DNA from: Paenibacillus odorifer | GTDB lineage: Bacteria; Bacillota; Bacilli; Paenibacillales; Paenibacillaceae | Assembly: GCF_000758725.1 (NCBI RefSeq) | Contig: NZ_CP009428.1 | Location: 3,348,001 to 3,412,000, forward strand | Direction: 5' to 3' | Length of the DNA stretch: 64,000 nucleotides | Shown: piece after piece, positions 8,876 through 17,935 of the stretch | How positions within the stretch are numbered: position 1 is the stretch's first letter | How the letters are laid out: each line of letters begins with the position of its first letter | Translations under genes and position numbers: made by a program | The notes under the pieces: generated by a model | The model's input: the letters and a program-made list of their open reading frames with translations, nothing else | What the model was told of the DNA's origin: nothing | Database searches by the model: none

Positions 8876-9802
8876 ATGGGAGTGAAATTACGGAAGATCC
8901 TTATTATAGGAACTATTTTGTATACACTGTTGATCTTATATTTTTTGTTTTTTGCTTTCAATAGAGTAGAGCATGCAACAAGCCAGTATGAATACACGTT
9001 TATGTTGATTCCTGAAAGTGTTCCGCTTCTTTTTCCTGATCTCTTTGACCTATCCTTTTCTTGGGTTTATGACTTTGGGAACATCGCTGCTTTTATTCCT
9101 TTTGGCGTATTATTCCCTTTGCTGTATCGTACACATTTTAAGAAGTTTATTTGTTTGTTTATCTTAACAATTTTTGGGCTGGAAACTCTTCAAGCTTTAA
9201 CTTTTTTAGGTTCCTTTGATGTAGCCGATGTCATCTCCAATACGTTAGGGGCAATGATCGGATTTTGTGCATATAAGATTGGATTTTCCCCGGAAATCAC
9301 CAGGAGATCGCTTTTTACTTCGACATTATCTGTTGTTGTGCTATTGGTTGGAATCATGGGAATCTCTGAGATCATTGATTTAACTCTGAAGAAAAGTGAA
9401 AGACCTGTGCAGGGATTACAAACGTTGGAAAAGCTTACGGGAAGCATGCCTATCACGCATAATCTTCCCAGTTTCACTATCGCTGGTGAAAATATAATAC
9501 CAAAAATGAATTTATACAGCAGTGAAGGTGAAGAAATTAAAAAATACACCTATACTTTGGGTGATAAAAAAGAGGTATGGTTATATTTCAGCTTTGGATT
9601 CCCGCAAAATGAAAATTCTAGCAGTGAACTAATGATTATAGCTGATGGTAACATGATCCTTCAATCCAGTGAACAATATAGTTCCCAAGCTGAACTCAAC
9701 AATACGGCATTAGTTACCGTAAAAGAAATAACCTTTATCCTTAAAGGGAATGTGAAGTTATGGGATGTAGGATTTAGTGAAATGAAGCATTGGTGGGAAT
9801 GA
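8876..9802 (+). CDS. VanZ-like membrane protein with C-terminal extracytoplasmic domain
   Basis: This is a protein of about 308 residues. The N-terminal half carries about five hydrophobic segments in the VanZ arrangement, including YDFGNIAAFIPFGVLFPLL, the helix with LETLQALTFLGSFDVADVISNTLGAMIG, and a last segment before residue 190. VanZ-like proteins are membrane proteins of uncertain biochemistry; VanZ itself raises teicoplanin tolerance. The C-terminal 120 or so residues are hydrophilic and probably outside the cell, and I do not recognise that part. GGAGGG is at 8855, which is 15 bases before the ATG at 8876, so the start is not certain; the frame is open upstream to 8816. Confidence 0.75.
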   Translation: MGVKLRKILIIGTILYTLLILYFLFFAFNRVEHATSQYEYTFMLIPESVPLLFPDLFDLSFSWVYDFGNIAAFIPFGVLFPLLYRTHFKKFICLFILTIFGLETLQALTFLGSFDVADVISNTLGAMIGFCAYKIGFSPEITRRSLFTSTLSVVVLLVGIMGISEIIDLTLKKSERPVQGLQTLEKLTGSMPITHNLPSFTIAGENIIPKMNLYSSEGEEIKKYTYTLGDKKEVWLYFSFGFPQNENSSSELMIIADGNMILQSSEQYSSQAELNNTALVTVKEITFILKGNVKLWDVGFSEMKHWWE

Positions 9803-9807
9803 GAAAC

Positions 9808-9846
9808 TAACCCTTCGTTAATTTTATTAACGGAGGGTTTCTTTTG
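9808..9846. terminator. Bidirectional terminator
   Basis: AACCCTTCGTTAAT pairs perfectly with ATTAACGGAGGGTT around TTT. It sits between convergent genes and overlaps the 3' end of the minus-strand AraC gene. Confidence 0.8.
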
Positions 9847-10885
9847 CTGATCGCCTCATATACATATTCCGATATACAGCCGGGGTGAGGTTCTCGTATT
9901 TTTTGAAGGTTTTAATGAAATAGCCCGTGTCGCAAAAGCCCAAATCATCACTGACTTGATTGATCGGGGAATCCGTGGATTCCAGCAGTTGCTTAGCCCA
10001 TTCAATCTTGAGTCTGGCAATGAAGACGGAGAAATTCTCTCCAGTTTCTTTTGTGAAAATACGGCTGAAATAACTGGGGCTGATATGACAAAGCTTAGCC
10101 ATTTCTTTGAGGCTGAAATTCTCATTTTTGTGTGCATAAATGTAATTAAAAGCAGGCTGAAGCACAGAATTTACTGAGACGAACTTTTGAACACCATTCT
10201 TTAATTTGGTCTCGATCAAAGCCCCGGATAACTCCTGCTGTATGGATTGGATTTTTCGGTACGTACGGTCTGACTCGTCCATAGCTTCAGCAGAGGCGGG
10301 TTCTTCTATATTGGTGGTCAGAACCTTTTTGTACAAATCCACGGTAGTATGCTTTTGAATGGCTTCCTCCACGATATAGGTACTTAACTGCAGCAGCAGC
10401 TCAACACACTTTGTTACTTCATCGTAGGATAAAACAGGCAGTGCCTGGTAATGCTCTTTGAGTGCTTTAAATTTCATGTTCGTCTCCACATTCGGCGGCC
10501 GAGAGACAATCTGCTCCAGTTGTGGCACGTCAGGTTCACGAAGCTTGAGCTGTCCGGCCATAATTGCACCTAGATATTGATTATCTATAATGATGGGAAT
10601 CGCGATATCTATAATATTGAAATGACATAAATAAATAAACGGTTTGTTCTGGCGAACCGCTTCAATCCCAGCGCGGGCATCACATTTTTGACAATATTGA
10701 GAGAGATGGGAGTCCTGGCGCACACCTTGACAGAAAGGCTGACAATAGCTGTGCTTGGTCACGGGAACACCCTTGTAATCAACAGTAAGAATAGCCATTT
10801 TGGTTACAAGAGATAAGGAATCCTGGAGATTTTCCCATTTCTTCAAATCAATAATTTCTTCTAGATTGAACCGGGATTTTGACAT
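9827..10885 (-). CDS. PocR-domain AraC-family regulator of glycerol use
   Basis: This is a regulator of about 352 residues. Residues 10-175 form a PocR sensory domain (LKKWENLQDSLSLVTKMAILTVDY) with four clustered cysteines (about C48, C52, C65, C68). After a linker, two AraC helix-turn-helix motifs occupy roughly 250-350 (FSLKEMAKLCHISPSYFSRIFTKETG; INQVSDDLGFCDTGYFIKTFKKYENLTPAVYR). PocR domains bind small hydrocarbon ligands such as propanediol or glycerol-related compounds. It is divergent from gldA-dhaKL, so it probably activates that operon in response to glycerol or dihydroxyacetone (inference). GTG at 10888 and ATG at 10885 are both possible starts after AGGAG. Confidence 0.85.
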   Translation of the reverse strand: MSKSRFNLEEIIDLKKWENLQDSLSLVTKMAILTVDYKGVPVTKHSYCQPFCQGVRQDSHLSQYCQKCDARAGIEAVRQNKPFIYLCHFNIIDIAIPIIIDNQYLGAIMAGQLKLREPDVPQLEQIVSRPPNVETNMKFKALKEHYQALPVLSYDEVTKCVELLLQLSTYIVEEAIQKHTTVDLYKKVLTTNIEEPASAEAMDESDRTYRKIQSIQQELSGALIETKLKNGVQKFVSVNSVLQPAFNYIYAHKNENFSLKEMAKLCHISPSYFSRIFTKETGENFSVFIARLKIEWAKQLLESTDSPINQVSDDLGFCDTGYFIKTFKKYENLTPAVYRNMYMRRSAKETLR

Positions 10886-10996
10886 CACAAAATTCTCCTA
10901 TGTAAGTTATAGAATCTTAATGAACATTATACAGAATAATTCAACACAATGACATGAAAGTTCGATTTTTCACGATTATGACAAAAAAATACGATA

Positions 10997-11010
10997 AGAA
11001 AACGCTTTAA
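10997..11010 (+). promoter_or_regulatory. Candidate cre box before gldA
   Basis: AGAAAACGCTTTAA matches the CcpA operator TGAAAACGCTTTCA at 12 of 14 positions. It lies 79 bases before gldA and suggests carbon catabolite control of glycerol use. Confidence 0.5.
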
Positions 11011-11088
11011 TAAGCTTTTATTGTTTCATGTTTCTTAAATTAGAGCAATCTATAATGATAACTATAAACAACTGAGGAGGAACGAAAA

Positions 11089-12225
11089 ATGAGAAGAGCG
11101 TTTATCAGTCCGACGAAATATGTACAAGGTGAGAATGAATTATTGAACTTAGGTTACTTCGTAAAAACATTTGGTGATTCTGCTTTGTTAATTGCCCATC
11201 CAGATGATGTAACACGTGTGAAAGACAAACTGGAGGCAACTAAACAGAAATTTAATATAACTCTTGTTGAAAGCGGCTTCCACGGGGAATGCTCAAGACA
11301 AGAAGTCGCCAGATTACAAGCGCTAGCCAAGGAGCATCAATGTGCATGTACGATTGGCTTGGGTGGAGGTAAGGCGATTGATACGGCAAAATGTGTAGCT
11401 GAAGGAGAAGCACTGATTATCGTTCCAACGATAGCAGCAACTGATGCTCCGACAAGCCACTCAGCGGTGCTCTATACTCCGGAAGGTGAATTTGATGATT
11501 ATGCTTATTTCAAGCAAAGCCCGAGTGTAGTCATGATTGATACAACTGTTATTGCTAATGCACCTACAAGATTTCTTGTGGCAGGCATGGGAGATGCACT
11601 TTCAACCTATTTTGAAGCAAGAGCTACTGCAAATTCGTATTCCAATGTGAATGCAGGTTTACCTTGCGGAGTTCGTGAAGGGGTTTGCGGTGAAGCTAAA
11701 GGGACGGTAACAGCGCTGGGACTTGCAAAGCTCTGTTATGAGACATTGCTTGAGAATGGATTCAAGGCGAAGCAGGCTTGCGATCTGAATATCGTAACCC
11801 CAGCTTTGGAGAATATAATCGAGACGAATATTCTTTTATCGGGTCTTGGGTTTGAAAGCGGTGGTTTGGCAGCGATTCATGCGATTCATAATGGGTTAAC
11901 TGCTTTGGAAGGAACTCATCATTATTATCATGGTGAAAAGGTAGCCTTCAGCACGATTGCTCAACTGGTTCTTGAAAACGCAGACCGGACTGAGTTAAAA
12001 GAAGTGTTGGACTTCTGTCTTTCGATTGGTCTCCCAGTTTGCTTAGCGGATATTGGTGTTGAGCATGTAACCTATGAGGAACTGCTTGAGGTTGCTAAAA
12101 AAGCTTGCATTGCTGAGGAATCTATCCATTCGATGCCGTTCCCAATTACGGAGGATGCGGTTGCATCAGCAATTATGGCAGCCGATCAATTAGGCCGTCA
12201 ATATAAATCAAGTAAGGAGCTTTAA
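11089..12225 (+). CDS. gldA: Glycerol dehydrogenase
   Basis: This is a 378-residue NAD-dependent, iron-containing-ADH-type glycerol dehydrogenase that oxidises glycerol to dihydroxyacetone. The dinucleotide loop GLGGGKAIDTAK is at about 94-105. The zinc ligands expected for GldA are visible as D169 (GMGDALSTYFEA), a histidine of AAIHAIHNG (264/267) and H281 (HGEK). GAGGAGGAACGAAAA precedes the ATG. It is the first gene of a two-gene operon with the dihydroxyacetone kinase one base downstream, a direct metabolic pairing. The divergent PocR-AraC protein and the cre-like box at 10997 are the visible control elements. Confidence 0.93.
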   Translation: MRRAFISPTKYVQGENELLNLGYFVKTFGDSALLIAHPDDVTRVKDKLEATKQKFNITLVESGFHGECSRQEVARLQALAKEHQCACTIGLGGGKAIDTAKCVAEGEALIIVPTIAATDAPTSHSAVLYTPEGEFDDYAYFKQSPSVVMIDTTVIANAPTRFLVAGMGDALSTYFEARATANSYSNVNAGLPCGVREGVCGEAKGTVTALGLAKLCYETLLENGFKAKQACDLNIVTPALENIIETNILLSGLGFESGGLAAIHAIHNGLTALEGTHHYYHGEKVAFSTIAQLVLENADRTELKEVLDFCLSIGLPVCLADIGVEHVTYEELLEVAKKACIAEESIHSMPFPITEDAVASAIMAADQLGRQYKSSKEL

Positions 12226-12226
12226 G

Positions 12227-13987
12227 ATGAAAAAAATCATAAACAAGCCGGAGACTCTGGTTAGGGAAATGTGTAACGGGCTTGTCTTGGCGCATCCCGA
12301 GCTGGATTTCGATCCGAAATTTAAAGTGATTTCTAAGAAAGAGATTAATCAAGATAAAGTTACCCTGATCAGTGGTGGCGGAAGCGGGCATGAACCGGCT
12401 CATGCCGGGTTCGTAGGAACCGGGATGCTGGATGCAGCTGTATGCGGTGATGTGTTTGCTTCACCATCCCAAATCCAGGTTTATCAAGCGATTCGCCGCA
12501 CAGCAAGCGCCAAAGGTTCGTTGCTTATTATCAAGAATTATAGCGGTGACATCATGAACTTTAAAAATGCGGCCCATCTAGCAACTGAAGATGGTATCGA
12601 AGTGGATTATGTCAAAGTAGACGACGACATTGCCGTTGAAGACAGTCTTTATACAGTAGGGAGAAGAGGCGTAGCCGGAACAGTGCTTGTTCATAAGGTA
12701 GCCGGAGCAGCAGCAGAAGCTGGATTGTCTTTAGCAGAAGTGAAAGAAGCGGCGCAACATGCAATTGATCATGTGCGCAGCATAGGCTTCGCCTATACCT
12801 CTTGTACCGTACCTGCCAAAGGTACTCCGACATTTCATATTGAAGAGAACGAGATGGAATACGGGGTTGGGATCCATGGAGAACCTGGAATACGCAGGGA
12901 GAAAATTGTACCCGCAGATGAATTAGCACAGCGAATGGTTACCTCTTTGCTAGACAACTTCCAAATGAATGATCAGAAGCAGGAGGAAGTAGCCGTATTA
13001 ATTAATGGATTTGGCGGCACCCCGCTGCAAGAGTTATATTTGCTGAACAATTCTGTCATCCGCGAATTAACTGCTAAGAATAAACAAGTGTTTAAAGTGT
13101 TTGTTGGTAACTACATGACCAGCATTGACATGGCAGGTGCATCGGTGACGATAATGAAGCTGGATGAGACGCTGAAGAAATGGTTATCTGCGCCTTGTGA
13201 TACACCAGCCTTGTCGATTAAAGGCCCCTTTGAGCCTGTGAACTATACTGAAGTAATCCAGGAAGAGAAAGCAGACAGCAATGTATCCTTTAAGAATAAT
13301 ACGGATGCTGCTGCAGCGGTGATTAAGAACAATCGGTTTACTTTGCAAAATATCGTCTATCTGCTCGATCAAATGAGCCAGGTTATTATTGAGAATGAAG
13401 TTCCGTTCTGTGAGCTTGACTCCCACGCTGGAGACGGCGATTTTGGGATGAGTGTAGCTAAGGGCTTTAAACAGCTGAAAGTCGAGTGGGAGGATATTTT
13501 AGCTCATCATCTCACTAATATCGGCGAGTTCCTTGATGCCTGTTCCATGGTCATTATGGAATATTGCGGCGGAGCATCCGGACCGATCTGGGGATCAGGC
13601 TTCCGCGCAGCGAGCAAAAATGTTCAACAGAAGGAAGAGCTGACCATTCAGGAGTTTGCTGATATGATGCAAGCTGTTGTCAAAGGGATTCAAGATACGG
13701 GTGAAAGATCTTTTGGCAGAGGGGCTGTTGTCGGAGACAAGACATTGATTGATGCGCTTGTACCGTTTGCAGATGCCTGGACCCAAAGTGCAGAACAAGG
13801 CGACGATATCAAAGTGGCGGCAAGTAAAGCAGCGGAAGCAGCTGTCCAAGGTTCTAAAAATACTATAGAAATCGTTGCCCGTATGGGAAGAGCCGGCACA
13901 GTGGGGGAACGTAGCATAGGTTATCCAGATGCGGGTGCTCATGCACTTGGGGTTATTTTCACAGAGCTGGCAAAAGCAATGAAATAA
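12227..13987 (+). CDS. dhaK: ATP-dependent dihydroxyacetone kinase (DhaK-DhaL fusion)
   Basis: This 586-residue fused kinase phosphorylates dihydroxyacetone to DHAP. The N-terminal DhaK domain (1-330) has GGGSGHEPAHAG and H217 (GIHGEPG), the histidine that binds the substrate as a hemiaminal. The C-terminal DhaL domain (about 375-586) has the Mg-ATP aspartates in DSHAGDGDFG and the loop GGASGPIWGSGF, and GDKTLIDAL. Fusion of K and L in one chain marks the ATP-dependent type of Citrobacter freundii and eukaryotes. PTS-dependent systems keep DhaK, L and M separate, and no DhaM is present here. It is translated from AAGGAG inside the end of gldA, so the two are coupled. Confidence 0.92.
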   Translation: MKKIINKPETLVREMCNGLVLAHPELDFDPKFKVISKKEINQDKVTLISGGGSGHEPAHAGFVGTGMLDAAVCGDVFASPSQIQVYQAIRRTASAKGSLLIIKNYSGDIMNFKNAAHLATEDGIEVDYVKVDDDIAVEDSLYTVGRRGVAGTVLVHKVAGAAAEAGLSLAEVKEAAQHAIDHVRSIGFAYTSCTVPAKGTPTFHIEENEMEYGVGIHGEPGIRREKIVPADELAQRMVTSLLDNFQMNDQKQEEVAVLINGFGGTPLQELYLLNNSVIRELTAKNKQVFKVFVGNYMTSIDMAGASVTIMKLDETLKKWLSAPCDTPALSIKGPFEPVNYTEVIQEEKADSNVSFKNNTDAAAAVIKNNRFTLQNIVYLLDQMSQVIIENEVPFCELDSHAGDGDFGMSVAKGFKQLKVEWEDILAHHLTNIGEFLDACSMVIMEYCGGASGPIWGSGFRAASKNVQQKEELTIQEFADMMQAVVKGIQDTGERSFGRGAVVGDKTLIDALVPFADAWTQSAEQGDDIKVAASKAAEAAVQGSKNTIEIVARMGRAGTVGERSIGYPDAGAHALGVIFTELAKAMK

Positions 13988-14001
13988 GAATCACACATAA
14001 C

Positions 14002-14069
14002 CTGAATCCGAGGGATATCTACTCATGGGGTCTACTAATGAATTTTTCGGATTCAGATTATTTTTTTTT
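14002..14069 (+). terminator. Terminator of the gldA-dhaKL operon
   Basis: CTGAATCCGA pairs with TCGGATTCAG across a 35-base loop and is followed by a run of nine T. Confidence 0.75.
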
Positions 14070-14123
14070 GCCCATTTTGTGTTACACATTTTGATTTGAT
14101 ACTTTTTTTGGGGGGGAGACCAG

Positions 14124-16034
14124 ATGAAAAAGTTTCTGTCTACGAGATTAGCATTGAAATTTTTATGTGTCGCTTTATCCATGGTTTTGATCAGTTGTGT
14201 GGGAGCTTCTTTCTTGCAAACAGATTTCGGAAAGGTCCAGATTAGTAAGTTTAAGATTCCGTCCGATAATGGTACTTGGATTGAGGGAAATCTGTTCAGG
14301 CCTGTCTCAGCAAATGCAGAGCATAAAGTTCCACTCGTCATTACTAGTCACGGTTTTTTAAACAATAAAGAGATGCAGGATAGTACCGCAATCGAACTTT
14401 CCCGTCGGGGAATTGCCGTGATTGCAATGGATTTCTTATGGCATGGAGGCTCGAGCTCTCCTGATATGCCATTTTTCCCAACGATAATGTCAGAGAATAA
14501 TGGGATGATTCCTCTGGTGGAATATGCATCATCCAGTCTTGATTATGTAGACTCTACAAAAATTGGCATTAGTGGTCATTCTATGGGTGGAATGATTACC
14601 TGGAGTACACTCCAGTATTATGGCCAACTTTATTTGGCGGAGCTCGAAGCGGCGAAAGATCCCTCTTCGGAAGACGGCGCAGTTATTACGGTAAGTGAAC
14701 AAGCCAAGGCTGATGCTTCGAATAAAGTTGCATCCGCTTTCATTGTTTCTCAGGTCGAACAGTCTACCGATGAGACTTTTCAAAACATCCATGCCAATGT
14801 AGGCATCAATGTAGGCAAATATGATGAAGGCGGCTCCGGATTTGCGAGAGGGAATGCTGATCTTTCGGGCGATGCCCCAGAATCACTAGCTGCTATAAAT
14901 TCAGTAATGCCGGAGAATCAAAAGATAAACGCTGTGGAAATCGGCAAATATTACGGTAATGCAGCTGATCAAACCTTGCGCGTCGTGTACAATCCAGCGG
15001 AGATCCACCCTTGGCAACACTTTTCGGTGGCGAGCACTGGTTATTTAGCAGACTTTTTTACGAAAGCGTTTCAAATCAATAATCCGTTATCTGCCGGCAA
15101 CCAATTATGGTTATGGAAAGAGATCTTTAACTTTATCGGCTTGTTAGGATCCTTTTTATTTATTGTCCCCTTTGCGGTATTGCTCCTCAAGCTTCCTTGT
15201 TTCAATAGTCTAATTCAACCTACTCCTGCCAAGTTACCGGAGCCTAAGACCAGAAAAAGCAAAATTCTTTTTTGGGGTTCTTGGATAATGAGTTGGGTAA
15301 TTTCCGCAATATCATACCTTCCGATCAGTCGCTGGAGTATTATAGCTGGACAGGATATCCTTCAGCCTCGTAGTTTGTTTCCACAAACCGCCATGAACTT
15401 TATTTTAATCTGGGCGATCTTTAACGGCCTTGTGGGTCTATTGTTATTCTGGTTAACCACTCGTTTATCAGGAAAAAATTATAATGAGCACTCTGAAAGC
15501 TGGGGAATAAAAACAAATTTGAAAGAACTGCTGAAGACTTTTGCACTTGCTGTATGTATATTCACTGGATTCTATGCTTTGGTTGCATTTGCAGATTATT
15601 TCTTTCAGACAGACTTCCGCTTATGGGTACTGGCAATTAAAGTATTCACTCCGAATCAATTATTAATTGGCTTACGTTATATGCTTTTCTTCTTTATATT
15701 TTATGTTGCACAGTCAATTGCCGTGAACTCTACCACCCCAGTTGAAGGGCAGAAAGAATGGAAGGATCTGCTCATTAGCGGGACAGGCGGTGTACTCGGA
15801 ATTCTAGTGCTCATTGGGGTACAATACGGAACGTTATTTTCAACAGGTGTAACTTTTTGGCAAAATCAAGATTGGCTCAGAATACTAGTCCTTTTCCCTC
15901 TCGTTTTCCAGCTCTTTATTGCAGCTTATATTTCGCGTTACCTCTTTAAGTGCACAGGAAAAATATGGCTGGGAGCCATGGTGAATTGTATGATTATTGT
16001 GATGATGGGCGCAGCCAATACATTTACATTTTGA
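14124..16034 (+). CDS. Alpha/beta hydrolase fused to a polytopic membrane domain
   Basis: This is a 636-residue protein. A hydrophobic N-terminal segment (8-28) anchors or exports it. Residues 70-320 form an alpha/beta-hydrolase domain with an oxyanion motif (VITSHGFLNN), a dienelactone-hydrolase-like strand (GIAVIAMDFLWHGGSS) and the nucleophile elbow GHSMGG with S153. A histidine late in the domain (IHPWQHFSV) may complete the triad. Residues 335-636 hold about seven or eight membrane helices. The hydrolase probably faces outward while the rest spans the membrane. The substrate is unknown, with an exported lipid or ester as one guess. GGGGGGGAG lies directly before the start region. It is a single-gene unit. 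Confidence 0.8.
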   Translation: MKKFLSTRLALKFLCVALSMVLISCVGASFLQTDFGKVQISKFKIPSDNGTWIEGNLFRPVSANAEHKVPLVITSHGFLNNKEMQDSTAIELSRRGIAVIAMDFLWHGGSSSPDMPFFPTIMSENNGMIPLVEYASSSLDYVDSTKIGISGHSMGGMITWSTLQYYGQLYLAELEAAKDPSSEDGAVITVSEQAKADASNKVASAFIVSQVEQSTDETFQNIHANVGINVGKYDEGGSGFARGNADLSGDAPESLAAINSVMPENQKINAVEIGKYYGNAADQTLRVVYNPAEIHPWQHFSVASTGYLADFFTKAFQINNPLSAGNQLWLWKEIFNFIGLLGSFLFIVPFAVLLLKLPCFNSLIQPTPAKLPEPKTRKSKILFWGSWIMSWVISAISYLPISRWSIIAGQDILQPRSLFPQTAMNFILIWAIFNGLVGLLLFWLTTRLSGKNYNEHSESWGIKTNLKELLKTFALAVCIFTGFYALVAFADYFFQTDFRLWVLAIKVFTPNQLLIGLRYMLFFFIFYVAQSIAVNSTTPVEGQKEWKDLLISGTGGVLGILVLIGVQYGTLFSTGVTFWQNQDWLRILVLFPLVFQLFIAAYISRYLFKCTGKIWLGAMVNCMIIVMMGAANTFTF

Positions 16035-16094
16035 GAGATGCAATAATCTATTCTTCTACGAAGAATATGCCTACGGCGTAAGAGGTTTAGATAG

Positions 16095-16130
16095 AAAAAA
16101 CGTACTGCAGCTTATGCAGTACGTTTTTTG
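16095..16130. terminator. Bidirectional terminator
   Basis: AAAAAACGTACTGCA pairs perfectly with TGCAGTACGTTTTTT around GCTTA. It separates convergent genes and has A and T runs on the two sides. Confidence 0.85.
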
Positions 16131-16131
16131 A

Positions 16132-17028
16132 TTAAATAATAAATTCAACGATGTATTGTTGGCAAATGAGTTCATATCCCAGCGATTGATATAGAGAAAT
16201 GGCTCCTACATTCTCCTCAAAAACATTCAAATATACGTTAGCTGAAATGGCATGTCCTTGGCGTGTTAGCTCTGCACAGACTTTTTTTCCATATCCATTT
16301 CTTCTCCAGGCTACATCCGTTCCGATATTTCCTAGTTCAACGTAATCCTCACTATATATGTGGTATCCTCCTACAGCAATCAGCTCGTCTTGTGCCATCA
16401 CACCATAGAACGGATTCTGTAATTCTTCTTTTGAAAAAGCCATGGTTTGCAGCTCGTTCATCTTTGCTTCAATTCGCTGGAAATGAGCAGGTCCTAAGTG
16501 CATAACATGCTTGTCCGCTGTTGGTAGAACATCTTCATGAATATGTTTCATTAGAAGCAATTTTTGGGGAGGGCTGTAGAACTCAAGCTGAGAAGCAAAG
16601 ACCTGCAGCTCTTGTTCGTTAATAATAAAGCTACCCACCGCATAGTTATGTAGATGTAATTCATCTTTCATGAACGCCAACATTGAGCTGAGACAAAAGG
16701 ATTGCTGAACTGGATATACAGAAAAAGCATTAAACGGAAGGCCACTTAAAAAGGCTAATACTCCAAGCAACTCGCCCTGGTCAGAATACTGACCGTAATG
16801 CACTGTGTTTTGTCTGCGAAAAGTAAGGTATGAATAATATAAAAAATGCTGTTCCTTATTAATCGAGCTTAAAATAACATCCAACTCTGCTGCTGTTAAT
16901 TTTTTATACATATACGACCTGCCTCCATTAACAATTGCTGTTGCTATTTCCTCTTGCCGAATTAGCACAACCTTTTCTAATATATCATAAATCAGAACTT
17001 TAATTGCTTTATTGCTGGGTTGAGCCAA
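16132..17028 (-). CDS. GNAT-family N-acetyltransferase (two-part)
   Basis: This is a protein of about 298 residues. The C-terminal half is a GNAT domain: the acetyl-CoA loop is VAWRRNGYGKKVCAELTRQG, followed by VYLNVFEENVGAISLYQSLGYE. The N-terminal half may be a degenerate GNAT-like region (LDVILSSINKEQHFLYYSYLTFR). The substrate is unknown. The start is TTG with only a distant GGGG site, so a later start (for example the Met at residue 39) is possible. It is divergent from a membrane protein gene about 30 bases away, so their promoters must overlap the opposite coding starts. Confidence 0.75.
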   Translation of the reverse strand: MAQPSNKAIKVLIYDILEKVVLIRQEEIATAIVNGGRSYMYKKLTAAELDVILSSINKEQHFLYYSYLTFRRQNTVHYGQYSDQGELLGVLAFLSGLPFNAFSVYPVQQSFCLSSMLAFMKDELHLHNYAVGSFIINEQELQVFASQLEFYSPPQKLLLMKHIHEDVLPTADKHVMHLGPAHFQRIEAKMNELQTMAFSKEELQNPFYGVMAQDELIAVGGYHIYSEDYVELGNIGTDVAWRRNGYGKKVCAELTRQGHAISANVYLNVFEENVGAISLYQSLGYELICQQYIVEFII

Positions 17029-17060
17029 GTATGATACTATTGTCCCCTTAGAAACATAAA

Positions 17061-17762
17061 ATGAGATATGAAGGTTTTCTTGAGAGGATGATATATATTA
17101 AGGCAATCTTAGTTCGGTACTTCGGAAATCCGCAAGATCGAACCGCCATGTTCAACGCCGCTTCCCTAGTCATCAATGCTTTTATTGGTATAGGCAAATT
17201 AATTCTTGGGTTATATCTATTGTCCGGATGGTTCATCACAAATGCACTTTATTATCTGATTCTTTGTATAGCCAAAGGACAGGTGCTTCATAAATATACA
17301 TTAGCTAAAAAAGTCAGTTCACCACAGCAAAGGTATTCCATGGAGCTTTATGTTTATAAGCGTGGCGGTGTTTTTCTTTGTCTTCTAGGTGTTTCATATC
17401 TGTTGGTCTGCCTGCGGATTTATCTAGTCGGGGACGCTTTGGTTTATGAAGGTTACATTGTATATCTGGTAGCACTGATCGCTTTTACAAAACTTGGTTT
17501 TGCCATTCATGGAAACATTGTTAACCGTCATCTCAACAATCCCATTATATCAACATTAAAAATGATTAGCTTTACTGATGCCGTAGTCTCCATTGTTGTC
17601 ACTCAAATGGCTGTGCTTACGATGAAAGGCTCACCTCAGGCATTAAACGCCAGCGCGTTGTTTGGCATGGGATGTAGTGTTTTATTTTGTCTGGGGGGGA
17701 TCTGGATGATGCTCCGTAAGACAAAGGTTCCAATGAAGGAAGTAGAATTAATTAAAAATTAG
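17061..17762 (+). CDS. Polytopic membrane protein of unknown function
   Basis: This is a protein of up to 233 residues with about six hydrophobic segments. Their order loosely recalls a cation-diffusion-facilitator core (NAASLVINAFIGIGKLILGLYLLSGWFITNALYYLI). The metal-binding Asp/His pattern of real CDF transporters is not present, so no transport role is claimed. The start may be ATG 17061 or ATG 17088; neither has a strong ribosome site. It is transcribed away from the GNAT gene with almost no intergenic space. It ends at a hairpin before the ECF sigma factor gene. Confidence 0.65.
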   Translation: MRYEGFLERMIYIKAILVRYFGNPQDRTAMFNAASLVINAFIGIGKLILGLYLLSGWFITNALYYLILCIAKGQVLHKYTLAKKVSSPQQRYSMELYVYKRGGVFLCLLGVSYLLVCLRIYLVGDALVYEGYIVYLVALIAFTKLGFAIHGNIVNRHLNNPIISTLKMISFTDAVVSIVVTQMAVLTMKGSPQALNASALFGMGCSVLFCLGGIWMMLRKTKVPMKEVELIKN

Positions 17763-17775
17763 AAGATATTATAAC

Positions 17776-17816
17776 TTCCCCTTATCCCATAGGATGAGGG
17801 GTTATTTGTATTTTTA
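17776..17816 (+). terminator. Terminator
   Basis: CCCCTTATCC pairs with GGATGAGGGG around CATA and is followed by a T-rich tract. Confidence 0.7.
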
Positions 17817-17935
17817 TGTCATATTATCAGCGTTGAATGCCGAAGCTTATAGAAAATTATATTTTAATGCAACCTAAACACTTCTTTTCCTACTTTATAA
17901 GTGAATGCTTAATCAAATCGAACGGAAGTGATGGA

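Noticed and set aside
9190..9549. 119-codon minus-strand frame inside the VanZ-like gene
   Set aside because: The plus-strand gene has a coherent membrane pattern; the antisense frame has none and no ribosome site.
12612..12929. Minus-strand frame inside dhaK
   Set aside because: It is a shadow of the DhaK reading frame, without start signals.
17061..17762. Cation diffusion facilitator transporter
   Set aside because: The helix layout is only loosely similar, and the Asp/His metal sites of CDF proteins are missing.
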